A DNA stretch of 64,000 bases. It comes from Sphingobium sp. (lineage in GTDB: Bacteria > Pseudomonadota > Alphaproteobacteria > Sphingomonadales > Sphingomonadaceae). Shown piece by piece: positions 7,369 to 15,542 of this stretch. A program made the translations under genes and the position numbers. Position 1 is the stretch's first letter. Each line of letters starts with the position of its first letter. The stretch is taken from the NCBI GenBank assembly GCA_022652485.1, contig JALCRK010000008.1:1-64000 (forward strand). Reading direction: 5' to 3'. The notes below the pieces were generated by a model. The model did no database searches and was not told the origin of the DNA. It saw nothing but the letters and a program-made list of their open reading frames with translations.

Positions 7369-8519
7369 GTCCACCCTACCCAGGTGAAGAACACCGCGAA
7401 AAACGCATCGAGCACGATCACCATGAAGATTGCCTGCACCACGGCGGCGGTCGTCCGCATCCCCACTTCCTCGGCATTGGATTTGACCAGCAGGCCCTGA
7501 AAACAGCCGGTCATGCCGATGATGAGGCCGAACACCGGCGCCTTGATGAGGCCGATCCACACGTCATGCAGCGGCACCACCTCGCGCAGCCTTTGCACAA
7601 AGGTGACGGGCGGGATTTCCAGCGAAATCGCGCACATGAAACCGCCGCCGATGATCGAGAGGATCGAGGCATAAAAGCCGAGCAGCGGCATCATGATCAC
7701 CGCCGCCATGATGCGGGGCATCACCAGCGCCTCCATCGGCGCGACGCCGATTGTGCGCATCGCATCCACCTCCTCGGTGAGCTTCATCATGCCGAGCTGC
7801 GCGGCGAAGGCGGAGCCGGAGCGGCCCGCGACCATGATCGCCGTCATCAGCACGCCCAGCTCGCGGAAGGTAAGGCGGCCGACAAGATTGACCGTCAATA
7901 TCTCCATGCCGAAAGCGCGGAGCTGCACCGCGCCCTGCTGCGCGATGACGATGCCGATGAGGAAGCTCATCAGGCCGATGATGCCGAGCGCGGACACACC
8001 CACCACCTCGAACCGCTGGATCACCGCGTTCCAGCGCATCTGCTTGGGGTTCCGGATCAGCGTCCAGCTCGAAATGACCACCGCGCCGAGAAAACCGACA
8101 AGCCCGCCCAAAGTGTTGATCGCGACCATCGTCGCCGCGCCGATCTGATCGAGCACGCGAACAAGGGGAAGGGGCTTTTCGCCGTGAAGCACAGGGGCAT
8201 CGCCGGAGTCCGGCGCGGGCCGTACCGCCTCGATCAGCCGCTCCGCATCGGCATCGGCACCGGTGATAGGGCATCCCCATTGCTGAGACAGGCGATAGAC
8301 CAGCCACGCACCGATTGTGTCGATATGCTCGGTCCCGCCGAGGTCGATCGCGCCGATCGGACCGGGCAGCGCCGGGAGCACATTGGGCAGATCTCCCATA
8401 TGCGCGATGGAAAAGGAGCCCGAAAGCCGCAGCACCGGCGCGCCCTCGCCGCCCTCGTCCAGAGAATATGCCGCCGCTTCCGTCATGTCGGCTGATGTGT
8501 GATCCATTATCGGTTGCAC
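7365..8519 (-). CDS. mlaE: STAS-MlaE-type lipid ABC transporter permease (LinK-like)
   Basis: This 384-residue protein has an N-terminal STAS-like domain (about 20-110, with GAIDLGGTEHIDTIGAW) joined to an MlaE permease domain of five or six membrane segments. The conserved LTFRELGVLMTAIMVAGRSGSAFAAQLG and MKLTEEVDAM segments are hallmarks of MlaE. Fusion of STAS, which is a separate protein (MlaB) in E. coli, is the usual LinK/alphaproteobacterial form. It is the first gene of the four-gene operon. Starts at 8519, 8507 or 8486 are all possible. The promoter must lie in the roughly 30 bases shared with the divergent HAD gene or inside that gene. Confidence 0.92.
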   Translation of the reverse strand: MQPIMDHTSADMTEAAAYSLDEGGEGAPVLRLSGSFSIAHMGDLPNVLPALPGPIGAIDLGGTEHIDTIGAWLVYRLSQQWGCPITGADADAERLIEAVRPAPDSGDAPVLHGEKPLPLVRVLDQIGAATMVAINTLGGLVGFLGAVVISSWTLIRNPKQMRWNAVIQRFEVVGVSALGIIGLMSFLIGIVIAQQGAVQLRAFGMEILTVNLVGRLTFRELGVLMTAIMVAGRSGSAFAAQLGMMKLTEEVDAMRTIGVAPMEALVMPRIMAAVIMMPLLGFYASILSIIGGGFMCAISLEIPPVTFVQRLREVVPLHDVWIGLIKAPVFGLIIGMTGCFQGLLVKSNAEEVGMRTTAAVVQAIFMVIVLDAFFAVFFTWVGWT

Positions 8520-8548
8520 GGCAAGATGAAACGCCTCATGCGTGCGAT

Positions 8549-9232
8549 ATGATCCGCACCGACCACAAACTCGCGATTTACGACATGGACCGGACCATTA
8601 CCATCCGGGGCACCTACACGCCATTCCTACTGCATGTGGCGGCGCGGATGGCGCCGTGGCGGCTGATGCTGGCGCCTTTGGTGCTGATCGCGATGCTGGC
8701 CTATGTGCTGCGGTTCATCCCGCGCAAGCGCCTGAAGGAGATCAACCAGCGGCTGATGATCGGCGGCAAGGTGCGGCGCGCGGCGCTGCAACCGCATATC
8801 GAGAGCTATGCCGAGAAGGTGATGGCGCGCAACATGCGGGCGGGCGCGCTCGCGCGGCTGGCGGCGGACAAGGCGGAGGGCTATGTCCTCGTGCTCGCGA
8901 CCGCCTCCTACCGGCTCTATGTCGATGCGATCGCGCGGCGGCTGGGCATGGACGCGGTGATCGCGACAGACCATCTCGGGCAGGATCTCGATTATGTGCG
9001 CGCGCGGATCGCGGGCGAGAACTGCTATGACGAGGCGAAGCTCGGCATGATCCGCGCATGGATGGCAGGCGAGGGCATCGCGCGCGAGGCCGCGCACATC
9101 CGCGCCTATTCCGACCATGTGTCAGACGCGCCGATGCTGGAATTTGCGGATGAAGCCTTTGCGGCCAATCCGCACGCCCCGCTCGCGGCTCTGGCGAAGG
9201 ACCGCGGGTGGCCGAGGGTGGATTGGGAGTGA
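8549..9232 (+). CDS. HAD-superfamily IB phosphatase
   Basis: This 227-residue protein has the HAD motifs: I D12-M-D-R-T (nucleophile Asp and acid/base Asp), II in LATAS, III the Lys before LGMIRAW, and IV YSDHVSDAPML. A hydrophobic cap-side segment (about 30-55, MLAPLVLIAMLAYVLRF) suggests membrane contact, as in HAD-IB lipid or phosphoserine-type phosphatases. The substrate cannot be assigned. An open frame extends well upstream but overlaps the divergent permease gene, so the ATG at 8549 is preferred. Its stop faces pgeF across a palindromic repeat. Confidence 0.8.
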   Translation: MIRTDHKLAIYDMDRTITIRGTYTPFLLHVAARMAPWRLMLAPLVLIAMLAYVLRFIPRKRLKEINQRLMIGGKVRRAALQPHIESYAEKVMARNMRAGALARLAADKAEGYVLVLATASYRLYVDAIARRLGMDAVIATDHLGQDLDYVRARIAGENCYDEAKLGMIRAWMAGEGIAREAAHIRAYSDHVSDAPMLEFADEAFAANPHAPLAALAKDRGWPRVDWE

Positions 9233-9244
9233 ACGCCTCTCCAT

Positions 9245-9338
9245 CGTCACCCCGGACTTGATCCGGGGTCCAGCTTTCTAATTATCAGGCGATTGAGCAA
9301 GAATAACAGCGGGATCCCGGGTCAAGCCCGGGATGACG
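9245..9338. repeat. dispersed palindromic repeat, family B, copy 1
   Basis: A left palindrome (CGTCACCCCGGACTTGATCC..., 9245-9271) and a right palindrome (GGGATCCCGGGTCAAGCCCG..., 9311-9338) bracket a short AT-rich centre, with outer ends CGTCA/TGACG as an inverted repeat. The same right-hand block recurs at 48111-48139. The copy fills the gap between two convergent genes and may act as a two-way terminator. From memory, this motif type is widespread between genes of alphaproteobacteria. Confidence 0.85.
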
Positions 9339-9356
9339 GGTGGAACGCGAGCGTTA

Positions 9357-10133
9357 TCACCCCAATCCAATCACCGAAATCTGTCGCCCATAGCCCGGTT
9401 CGCCCAAATGGCACGAGCGGCGGTAGCTGTAGAAATAGTCCGGCTGGGCATAGGTGTCCTGCCCCAGCATCTCGATCCGCGTGACGCCCGCAGCCGCCAA
9501 CCGTGCGGCGACATAGGCCTCGATATCGAACTGAGCATGGCCTTCGCGGCCATCGGCGAAGAAGCGCTCGTTCTCCGGGTCCGCGTCCGCGAAGCGGGCG
9601 ACGAAGGCGAGGTCCACCTCATAGGATGCCTTGGCGATGCAGGGGCCGATGGCGCAGGCGATGCGCGCCACGTCCGCGCCCAGTGCTTCCATCGCCGCGA
9701 TCGTGCGGTCCGTCACGCCGGAGAGCGCGCCTTTCCAGCCCGCATGGGCCGCGCCGACCACGTCCGCTTGGGTATCCGCGAACAGCACCGGCACGCAGTC
9801 GGCAGTCAAAACGCCGAGGAGCAGGCCGGGCCTGGCGGTGACGAGCGCATCGGCGGGGGGGCGGGCGTCGTCCGCGAACGGCGCAGTGACTGGCACCACA
9901 TCGGGCGAATGCACCTGATGCGCCGTGACGAGCTGCGCGCCGGGCAGCACCGCCTCGGCAGCGCGACGGCGATTCTCGGCGATGGCGGCGCGGTCGTCAT
10001 CCGATCCAAGCCCTACGTTGAGCCCCGCATACAGCCCGGTCGAGACGCCACCCACGCGCCCGAGGAAGCCGTGCGGCACGCCTTCCAGCGCGGCGCTCTC
10101 CCATATCGCTACGCCATTTTCCGCCACTCTCAT
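9357..10133 (-). CDS. pgeF: peptidoglycan editing factor / YfiH-family protein
   Basis: This 258-residue member of the YfiH (multi-copper oxidase-like, laccase-domain) family is now known as PgeF, which prevents misincorporation of other residues at the L-Ala position of peptidoglycan stem peptides. Metal-site motifs are present: HQVHS, ADCVPVLFAD, AHAGWKGA and IGPCI. The ATG at 10131-10133 is chosen over one 8 codons upstream because it overlaps the methyltransferase stop as ATGA. It is the third gene of an lgt-methyltransferase-pgeF operon, an arrangement common in alphaproteobacteria. Confidence 0.93.
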   Translation of the reverse strand: MRVAENGVAIWESAALEGVPHGFLGRVGGVSTGLYAGLNVGLGSDDDRAAIAENRRRAAEAVLPGAQLVTAHQVHSPDVVPVTAPFADDARPPADALVTARPGLLLGVLTADCVPVLFADTQADVVGAAHAGWKGALSGVTDRTIAAMEALGADVARIACAIGPCIAKASYEVDLAFVARFADADPENERFFADGREGHAQFDIEAYVAARLAAAGVTRIEMLGQDTYAQPDYFYSYRRSCHLGEPGYGRQISVIGLG

Positions 10134-11221
10134 CGGAAGCCCTCCGGCCACGGCCAATCGGGATGCGTCACCCCCAGCACCTTGAACAACCGGCCCATTT
10201 CCTTTTCTCCCGCCAGCCGCTGACGCGCGGTCTCCAGTTCCGTCACCCGCTCCGGCTGCGCGCGGGCGAGTGTCTGGGCGCGCGGGCCGATACCGAGGCG
10301 TTCCAGGAACGCGCCCTGCCCCACCGGGCCATGCACGACCAGCCCCTCCTGCCGCGCGGCATTGCCGAGCAGGGTGAAATCGACGTGCGCGGTGAGGTCA
10401 TTGTCGCCGATATCCTTGAACGGATCGGCGTAGCGGTGCGCACGTACCGCCTGCAACGTGTCGCCCAGCGCCGGGCCTTCATAGCCATAGTCGATAAGGA
10501 TCATCGCCCCGCCCTGCCGCGCGATGCGCCGGGCGAGCGTCAGCATGATCGTCGCGCCGACGGGACAGCTCTCGTGGACAGCCCCCAAGGGAGCGTGACG
10601 CACCGCCTCGGGCACGCGCGCATCGACGCGGCGTTCTCCGGTGAGCGGCGCAAGGGTTGCACCCTCCCCACCCAGCCCCACCATTACCTCGCGCCAGCCG
10701 TCCTCGGCCTTCACAGCCTGCGCGATGGGCAGCGCATCGAAAAACTCGTTGGCGACGACCAGCAGCGGCCGGTCTGTGGGGAGGGTCTCGACATCGTCAT
10801 GGAAATGCGCGTGCGCCACCGCCGTGCTCTGGTGCGCGCGCAAGGCGGGGCTGGTCTCGACCAGATGCGCCTGCGGCGCGAGTCGGGCCTGCGCCATCGC
10901 CCGCAACGCGTCCGCCGCCAGCGTGCCACGGCCCGGCCCCAGCTCGACATAATAAGGTGCGTTGGCCTGCCCCGCCCTCTGCCAGAGGTCCGCCAGACAC
11001 AGGCCGATCAGCTCGCCGAACATCTGGCTGATTTCCGGCGCGGTGATGAAATCGCCGTCCGTTCCCAGCGGATTTCGCGTGCCGTAATAATGCGCATTCA
11101 CCTGCGCCATGTAATTGGCGAGCGAAATCGGCCCGCCCGCGTGGATGCTGCGGACCAGGCGCTCGGCAAAGCCCAGCTCGCGGCGGCCGAAGGTGGAAAC
11201 GGGCGTTTCTGCGGAATTCAT
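10130..11221 (-). CDS. MidA/NDUFAF7-family SAM-dependent methyltransferase
   Basis: This 363-residue class I methyltransferase has the SAM-binding glycine-rich loop YVELGPGRGTLAADAL (about residue 88) and the acidic motif region ALLVVANEFFDALP typical of the MidA (DUF185) family. In mitochondria this family methylates an arginine of a complex I subunit; the bacterial target is less certain. The frame stays open 39 codons further upstream, but those codons are translated palindromic repeat. The ATG at 11219-11221 is therefore the start. It lies between lgt and pgeF, overlapping the latter by 4 bases. Confidence 0.88.
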   Translation of the reverse strand: MNSAETPVSTFGRRELGFAERLVRSIHAGGPISLANYMAQVNAHYYGTRNPLGTDGDFITAPEISQMFGELIGLCLADLWQRAGQANAPYYVELGPGRGTLAADALRAMAQARLAPQAHLVETSPALRAHQSTAVAHAHFHDDVETLPTDRPLLVVANEFFDALPIAQAVKAEDGWREVMVGLGGEGATLAPLTGERRVDARVPEAVRHAPLGAVHESCPVGATIMLTLARRIARQGGAMILIDYGYEGPALGDTLQAVRAHRYADPFKDIGDNDLTAHVDFTLLGNAARQEGLVVHGPVGQGAFLERLGIGPRAQTLARAQPERVTELETARQRLAGEKEMGRLFKVLGVTHPDWPWPEGFR

Positions 11222-11240
11222 CTTACGAGAATTCCGGGAG

Positions 11241-11321
11241 GCCGCACCGGCCCTCTCCCCCTCCCAACCTCCCATAGGATACCATATCGGGAGGTTGGGA
11301 GGGGGAGAGGGCCGGTGCCGC
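11241..11321. repeat. dispersed palindromic repeat, family A, copy 2
   Basis: Arms of 33 bases (11241-11273 and 11289-11321) are complementary at all but about one position, around a 15-base loop. The left arm matches copy 1 at 2177-2210 base for base. It lies in the 113-base gap between lgt and the methyltransferase and ends 19 bases before the methyltransferase start codon, so it would form a very stable hairpin in the operon message. Confidence 0.9.
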
Positions 11322-11334
11322 AACCAAACAAAAC

Positions 11335-12207
11335 TCAAGCGACACTGGCCGTGCCTGCCGTCGCCTCCACCCGCACGCGGCGACGCTTCGCGGTGGCGAT
11401 GAGATAGACGCCGCCCAATATCATCGGCAGGGTGAGCAGCTGGCCCATATGGATAACGCTGTAAAGGAAGCTGCCCTCGAACTGGGCATCCGCCTCGCGC
11501 ACATATTCTACGCCGAAGCGGAACACGCCATAACCCAGCAGGAAAATGCCGACGAGCTTGCCCGGCTCATAGCGCGCTTTGGTCTTCCAGAAGGCGAACC
11601 ACAGGATGAGGAACAGCACCACGCCCTCCAGCGCGGCCTCGTAAAGCTGGCTCGGGTGACGGGGAATGTCGCCGCCGGTCGGAAAGATGATCGCCCACGA
11701 CACATCGGTCGCCTTGCCCCACAATTCGCCGTTCACGAAATTGGCGAGACGGCCGAAGAACAGGCCAAAGGGCACGCAGCAGGCGATATAATCATGCACC
11801 CTGAGCCAGTTCAGCCCCTCCTTGCGCGCCATCCAGATGATCGCGGTCATCACACCGATCATGCCGCCGTGGAACGACATGCCGCCGTTCCAGAGCTTCA
11901 GCACGTCCAAGGGATGCGCCCAGATGCCCGGATCGTAGAAGATCACATAAGCCAGCCTGCCGCCGAGGATGATGCCAAGCGTCGCGTAGAAGATCATATC
12001 GTCGGCATGGCGGCGCGCCATCGGCGCACCCGGCTGGTCGATCAGCTTTAGGAGATACCAATAGCCGACGAGGATGCCGGACAGATAGGCCAGGCTGTAC
12101 CATTTGATCGAGAGAGGGCCGAGGCTGAGCGCGACGGGGTCCAGCCCCAGATCCTCGAAGCGGAGGGGCGCGCCGACGGCGCTCTCAAGCAGGGTTTGGA
12201 TCAGCAT
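11335..12207 (-). CDS. lgt: prolipoprotein diacylglyceryl transferase
   Basis: This 290-residue inner-membrane enzyme transfers diacylglycerol from phosphatidylglycerol to the lipobox Cys of prolipoproteins. About seven membrane segments can be seen. The Lgt signatures are present: MSFHGGMIG with the essential His, and [14 protein letters not shown], followed by [14 protein letters not shown]. The ATG at 12205-12207 gives the usual N-terminus, with periplasmic start and no signal peptide; a further 10-codon extension has no support. It heads the lgt-methyltransferase-pgeF operon and is divergent from marR. Confidence 0.96.
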   Translation of the reverse strand: MLIQTLLESAVGAPLRFEDLGLDPVALSLGPLSIKWYSLAYLSGILVGYWYLLKLIDQPGAPMARRHADDMIFYATLGIILGGRLAYVIFYDPGIWAHPLDVLKLWNGGMSFHGGMIGVMTAIIWMARKEGLNWLRVHDYIACCVPFGLFFGRLANFVNGELWGKATDVSWAIIFPTGGDIPRHPSQLYEAALEGVVLFLILWFAFWKTKARYEPGKLVGIFLLGYGVFRFGVEYVREADAQFEGSFLYSVIHMGQLLTLPMILGGVYLIATAKRRRVRVEATAGTASVA

Positions 12208-12298
12208 GGACTGCCCATATCGCACAGTCAGACGCAAGGAAAGACCGTTGCGACCGCCGCCGCGTCCCCGGCCGCTTTGCTGCAGTGCACATTAAGGA

Positions 12299-12327
12299 TT
12301 GAATAATATAAGCATAGTTATTATGTC
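12299..12327 (+). promoter_or_regulatory. candidate marR promoter with inverted repeat
   Basis: TTGAAT (12299-12304), a 17-base spacer and TATGTC (12322-12327) could form a weak promoter whose transcript would start near the marR ATG (12334). Inside the spacer is ATAATA (12303-12308) and its complement TATTAT (12319-12324), 10 bases apart. That AT-rich inverted repeat is the kind of site MarR proteins use for autoregulation. The region is strikingly AT-rich for this genome. Inference only. Confidence 0.35.
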
Positions 12328-12333
12328 CATCAT

Positions 12334-12789
12334 ATGGAGTCGAATATAGCCTTTCTCTGCGCCGACATCGGCCGTCAGTTCCGCAAGCATTTTTCGGATG
12401 CCGCGCGGGAATGCGGCCCGACCGGCGCACAATGGCGCGTGCTGCTTTTCCTGCAACGGATGCCGGGGATCAGTCAGGGCGCGCTAGCGGAGCAGATGGA
12501 TGTCGAGCCGATCACCGCCTGCCGGATGGTCGATCGGCTGGAACAGGCCGGTCTGGTCGAACGGCGGCGGGATCCCCGCGACCGGCGCGTATGGCAGCTG
12601 TTCCTCACCGCGTCGGCGGAACCGGTGGTCGAGGAACTCAAAACTATCGGGATGGAAATGCTGGACTGGGTCACATCTGATCTGACCGAGGAAGAGGAAG
12701 CCCTCGTGTGCAGCTACCTTATGAAAATCCGCGACAGGTTCGCGTTGCTTGACGAGCGCAAACAGGTACGGGAGACTAGCAATGGCTGA
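12334..12789 (+). CDS. MarR-family transcriptional regulator
   Basis: This 151-residue winged-helix regulator has the MarR core: QWRVLLFLQRMPGISQGALAEQMDVEPITACRMVDRLEQAGLVERRRDPRDRRVW, covering the helix-turn-helix (about 45-80) and the wing with the RDPRDRR motif. MarR proteins bind DNA as dimers and are often released by small aromatic ligands. Its stop overlaps the emrA-like start by 8 bases, so it probably controls the efflux operon of which it is first gene. No Shine-Dalgarno sequence precedes the ATG. Confidence 0.93.
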   Translation: MESNIAFLCADIGRQFRKHFSDAARECGPTGAQWRVLLFLQRMPGISQGALAEQMDVEPITACRMVDRLEQAGLVERRRDPRDRRVWQLFLTASAEPVVEELKTIGMEMLDWVTSDLTEEEEALVCSYLMKIRDRFALLDERKQVRETSNG

Positions 12790-13870
12790 AGCAGATCCGG
12801 TCCTGAAGCAGAAGGGAAGCAGCGTGACGGATTTTCCTGCCCCAGTCCCCCCGGCGGAAACCGGAGCGGCGCGGGAAGGCAAAGGCCGGCGCCTGGTCCT
12901 GATGTTGGCCGTGCCCCTCGCGCTCGCGCTCGCGGGCCTGGTGTACTGGATGTTCACGCGCGGCACCGCCAGCACAGACAATGCGACGATCAATCAGGAC
13001 ATCGTGTCCGTCAGCTCCGACGTCTCCGGTCGCATCGTCGAAGTGGCCGTGCACGAGAACCAGCAGGTGAAGGCAGGCGATCTGCTGTTTCGGGTCGATC
13101 CGGAGCCGTATCGCGTCGCGCTGGCGCAGGCGGATGCCGCGATTGCGGCGGCGCAGGTCAATGTCGGCGAGCTTTCCACCCGCTATAGCGGCACTGCAGC
13201 CGACATTACCAAGGCCCGTTCGGACATAGCGTTCGCGCAATCGGAATATGACCGCCAGCGCCAGCTCGCCGCACAGGGGTTTACGACCCGCGCCCGGCTG
13301 GATGCGGCCCAGCACGATCTTGAGGTGGCGCAGTCAGACCTGCGCAACGCGGAGGCTGATGCCGCCGAGGCCCGCAGCGCGCTCGCGACCGGTGGCCAGG
13401 TTCCTGGCGTCAATCCGCAGCTCGCCGCCGCGCGCGCGCAGCGCGCCAAGGCCGCGCTCGACCTGAAGCGCGCCTCGGTTTACGCCCCGGTTGCGGGTAA
13501 GGTGAGCAATGTCGACCGGCTGCAGATTGGGCAGATGCTCGTCACGGGCCTGCCTGTGGTCAGCATCGTCGCCAACAGCCGCAGCTGGGTGATCGCCAAT
13601 TTCAAGGAAACGCAGCTCGACAAGATCCGCGTGGGCCAGAAAGCCGAAGTGACGCTCGATGCCTATGGCAACGTCAAGCTGCAAGGACATGTCGCGAGCA
13701 TCGGTGGCGGAACCGGCTCGGAATTTTCGGTGTTGCCCGCGCAGAACGGGAACGGGAACTGGGTCAAGGTGACGCAGCGGGTTCCGGTGCGGATCGCGAT
13801 CGATCAGCCTTCGCCTCGCCCCCTCATCGCCGGCCTGAGCGCCGACGTGACAGTGTATGTCGACGACTGA
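12782..13870 (+). CDS. emrA: EmrA/HlyD-family membrane fusion protein
   Basis: This 362-residue adaptor of a tripartite efflux pump has a short cytoplasmic N-terminus, one membrane anchor (about 39-58, VLMLAVPLALALAGLVYWMF), a biotinyl-lipoyl-like half (VSSDVSGRIVEVAVHENQQVKAGDLLFRVDP), an alpha-hairpin (about 105-215) and the second lipoyl half plus barrel (VYAPVAGKVSNVDRLQIGQ). The ATG at 12782 lies inside the end of marR, giving coupled translation. It would connect the EmrB-like transporter to an outer-membrane channel, none of which is encoded in this window. Confidence 0.93.
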   Translation: MAEADPVLKQKGSSVTDFPAPVPPAETGAAREGKGRRLVLMLAVPLALALAGLVYWMFTRGTASTDNATINQDIVSVSSDVSGRIVEVAVHENQQVKAGDLLFRVDPEPYRVALAQADAAIAAAQVNVGELSTRYSGTAADITKARSDIAFAQSEYDRQRQLAAQGFTTRARLDAAQHDLEVAQSDLRNAEADAAEARSALATGGQVPGVNPQLAAARAQRAKAALDLKRASVYAPVAGKVSNVDRLQIGQMLVTGLPVVSIVANSRSWVIANFKETQLDKIRVGQKAEVTLDAYGNVKLQGHVASIGGGTGSEFSVLPAQNGNGNWVKVTQRVPVRIAIDQPSPRPLIAGLSADVTVYVDD

Positions 13871-15413
13871 CGCCCGCCGGGGGGATGCCTCGCCACCCGC
13901 AGGCATGTCGAGGCACCCTGCCCTGCTCAAGGCTGCAGCCATTTTGGCGATGCTGGTCCAGGTGCTGGACATGACGATCGCCAATGTCGCCCTGCCCCAT
14001 ATGCAGGCGGCGCTGGGCGCCAACCAGGACAGCATCAGCTGGGTCTTGACAAGCTATATTGTCGCGTCCGCAATCGCGATACCGGCGACGGGCTGGCTTT
14101 CCGATACCATCGGGCGGCGCAAGCTGTATCTCCTTTCGGTCGGTGGTTTTACTCTCTCGTCGGTCTTGTGCGGGCTTGCGGTCAACCTCGACACAATGGT
14201 GCTGTTCCGGATCCTTCAAGGGCTGTTCGGCGCCTTTCTCGCGCCCCTCGGGCAGACCGTGATGCTCGATAACACAGCGCCGGAAAAGCGCGGGCAGGCG
14301 ATGGCAATCTTTGGCATGGGCGTTCTCATCGGCCCGATCCTGGGACCAGTTGTGGGCGGATGGCTGACCGACAACATGAACTGGCGTTGGGTTTTCTTCG
14401 TCAACCTGCCGATCGGGCTGCTCGCATTTGTCGGCCTTGTGATGTTCCTCCCGGAGATGAAGCGGGCGACGCGCCGGTTCGATGTGCGCGGCTTCTTGTT
14501 TTTGGGCCTCGGCCTCGCCTCGCTGCAACTGATGCTGGATCGCGGCCAGACCCAGGACTGGTTTGACAGCGTCGAAATCTGGCTGGAACTATGCGTGAGC
14601 ATTTCCGCCTTCTGGATGTTTTTCATTCACAGCCGGATGGACAAAAATCCGCTTTTTTCGCCCATCCTCCTCGGCAACCGCAACCTGATGATCAGCGCCC
14701 TGCTGATGGGAGTGGTCGGCATCCTGATCACCGCCGCGATGGCGCTGTTGCCCGCCATGCTGCAAGGCCTGATGAACTATCCGGTGATGAATGCCGGATA
14801 TCTGTTGGCCAGCCGCGGCATTGGCGTCCTCGTCATGACCGCCATCACCGGCCAGATTGCGAACCGGGTCGATCCCCGGCTGTGGATGACGATGGGCCTG
14901 CTGATCGTCTCCTTCAGCTTCTGGCTGTCCACCGGCTGGAACCTTGAGGTGAGCAGCACGACCATCGCGCTCAACGGCATGTTGCAGGGCGTCGGGCTGG
15001 GGACGCTGTTCGTACCGATCAACCTGCTGGCCTATTCCACGCTGCCCTCGGAATTCCGGACCGATGCATCCAGCATCATCAATCTGGCGCGGTCGACGGG
15101 ATCTTCGCTCGGCATTTCGATCGTCATGACCCTGCTCGCCCGCACCAGTGCGCAAAGCCACGCCGGTCTTGCCACCTATCTGACGCCTTATACGCTGCAG
15201 GCGGATCCAAGGCTTTTCTCCCTGCCCGGCGACGCGGTGGGAACCGGGCTCGCGATGCTCAACGCCGAAGTGACCCGGCAGGCTGCGATGATCGGCTTCC
15301 TCAACGACTTCTATTTCATGGCGATCATGTGCCTCTTCGCCATCCCGCTCACCCTGTTGCTGAAACGGACCTCCGCGCGGCACGACCCGCGCGAAGCGAT
15401 GGTCATGGAGTGA
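13857..15413 (+). CDS. emrB: EmrB/QacA-type (DHA2) MFS drug:H+ antiporter
   Basis: This 518-residue transporter has about 14 membrane segments, as in the DHA2 family. It has LDMTIANVALPHM in helix 1 (the conserved D for proton coupling), GWLSDTIGRRKLY after helix 2 (motif A) and a GPILGPVVGGWL helix 5 (motif C, antiporter). It overlaps emrA by 14 bases; an internal ATG at codon 19 is an alternative start. With EmrA it would export hydrophobic toxic compounds. The order marR-emrA-emrB equals mprA(emrR)-emrA-emrB of E. coli. Confidence 0.94.
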   Translation: MSTTDARRGDASPPAGMSRHPALLKAAAILAMLVQVLDMTIANVALPHMQAALGANQDSISWVLTSYIVASAIAIPATGWLSDTIGRRKLYLLSVGGFTLSSVLCGLAVNLDTMVLFRILQGLFGAFLAPLGQTVMLDNTAPEKRGQAMAIFGMGVLIGPILGPVVGGWLTDNMNWRWVFFVNLPIGLLAFVGLVMFLPEMKRATRRFDVRGFLFLGLGLASLQLMLDRGQTQDWFDSVEIWLELCVSISAFWMFFIHSRMDKNPLFSPILLGNRNLMISALLMGVVGILITAAMALLPAMLQGLMNYPVMNAGYLLASRGIGVLVMTAITGQIANRVDPRLWMTMGLLIVSFSFWLSTGWNLEVSSTTIALNGMLQGVGLGTLFVPINLLAYSTLPSEFRTDASSIINLARSTGSSLGISIVMTLLARTSAQSHAGLATYLTPYTLQADPRLFSLPGDAVGTGLAMLNAEVTRQAAMIGFLNDFYFMAIMCLFAIPLTLLLKRTSARHDPREAMVME

Positions 15414-15512
15414 GGAAGGGCACCGATCCGAAACACGCGCTTCCTGTTGATAAACAAGGAAACTATTTTTACCGGTCTTTTACCAATTATTGACCGCGTT
15501 TCTATACCATCT

Positions 15513-15534
15513 CCCCACAAGAAAAATTGTGGGG
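15513..15534 (+). promoter_or_regulatory. perfect hairpin directly upstream of the receptor gene start
   Basis: CCCCACAA (15513-15520), the 6-base loop GAAAAA and TTGTGGGG (15527-15534) form a perfect 8-bp stem that ends 8 bases before the ATG at 15543. The only Shine-Dalgarno-like bases (GTGGGG) lie in the right arm, so the folded leader would hide the ribosome site. There is no T-run after it, so a terminator is unlikely. Confidence 0.5.
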
Positions 15535-15542
15535 TTGTATCA

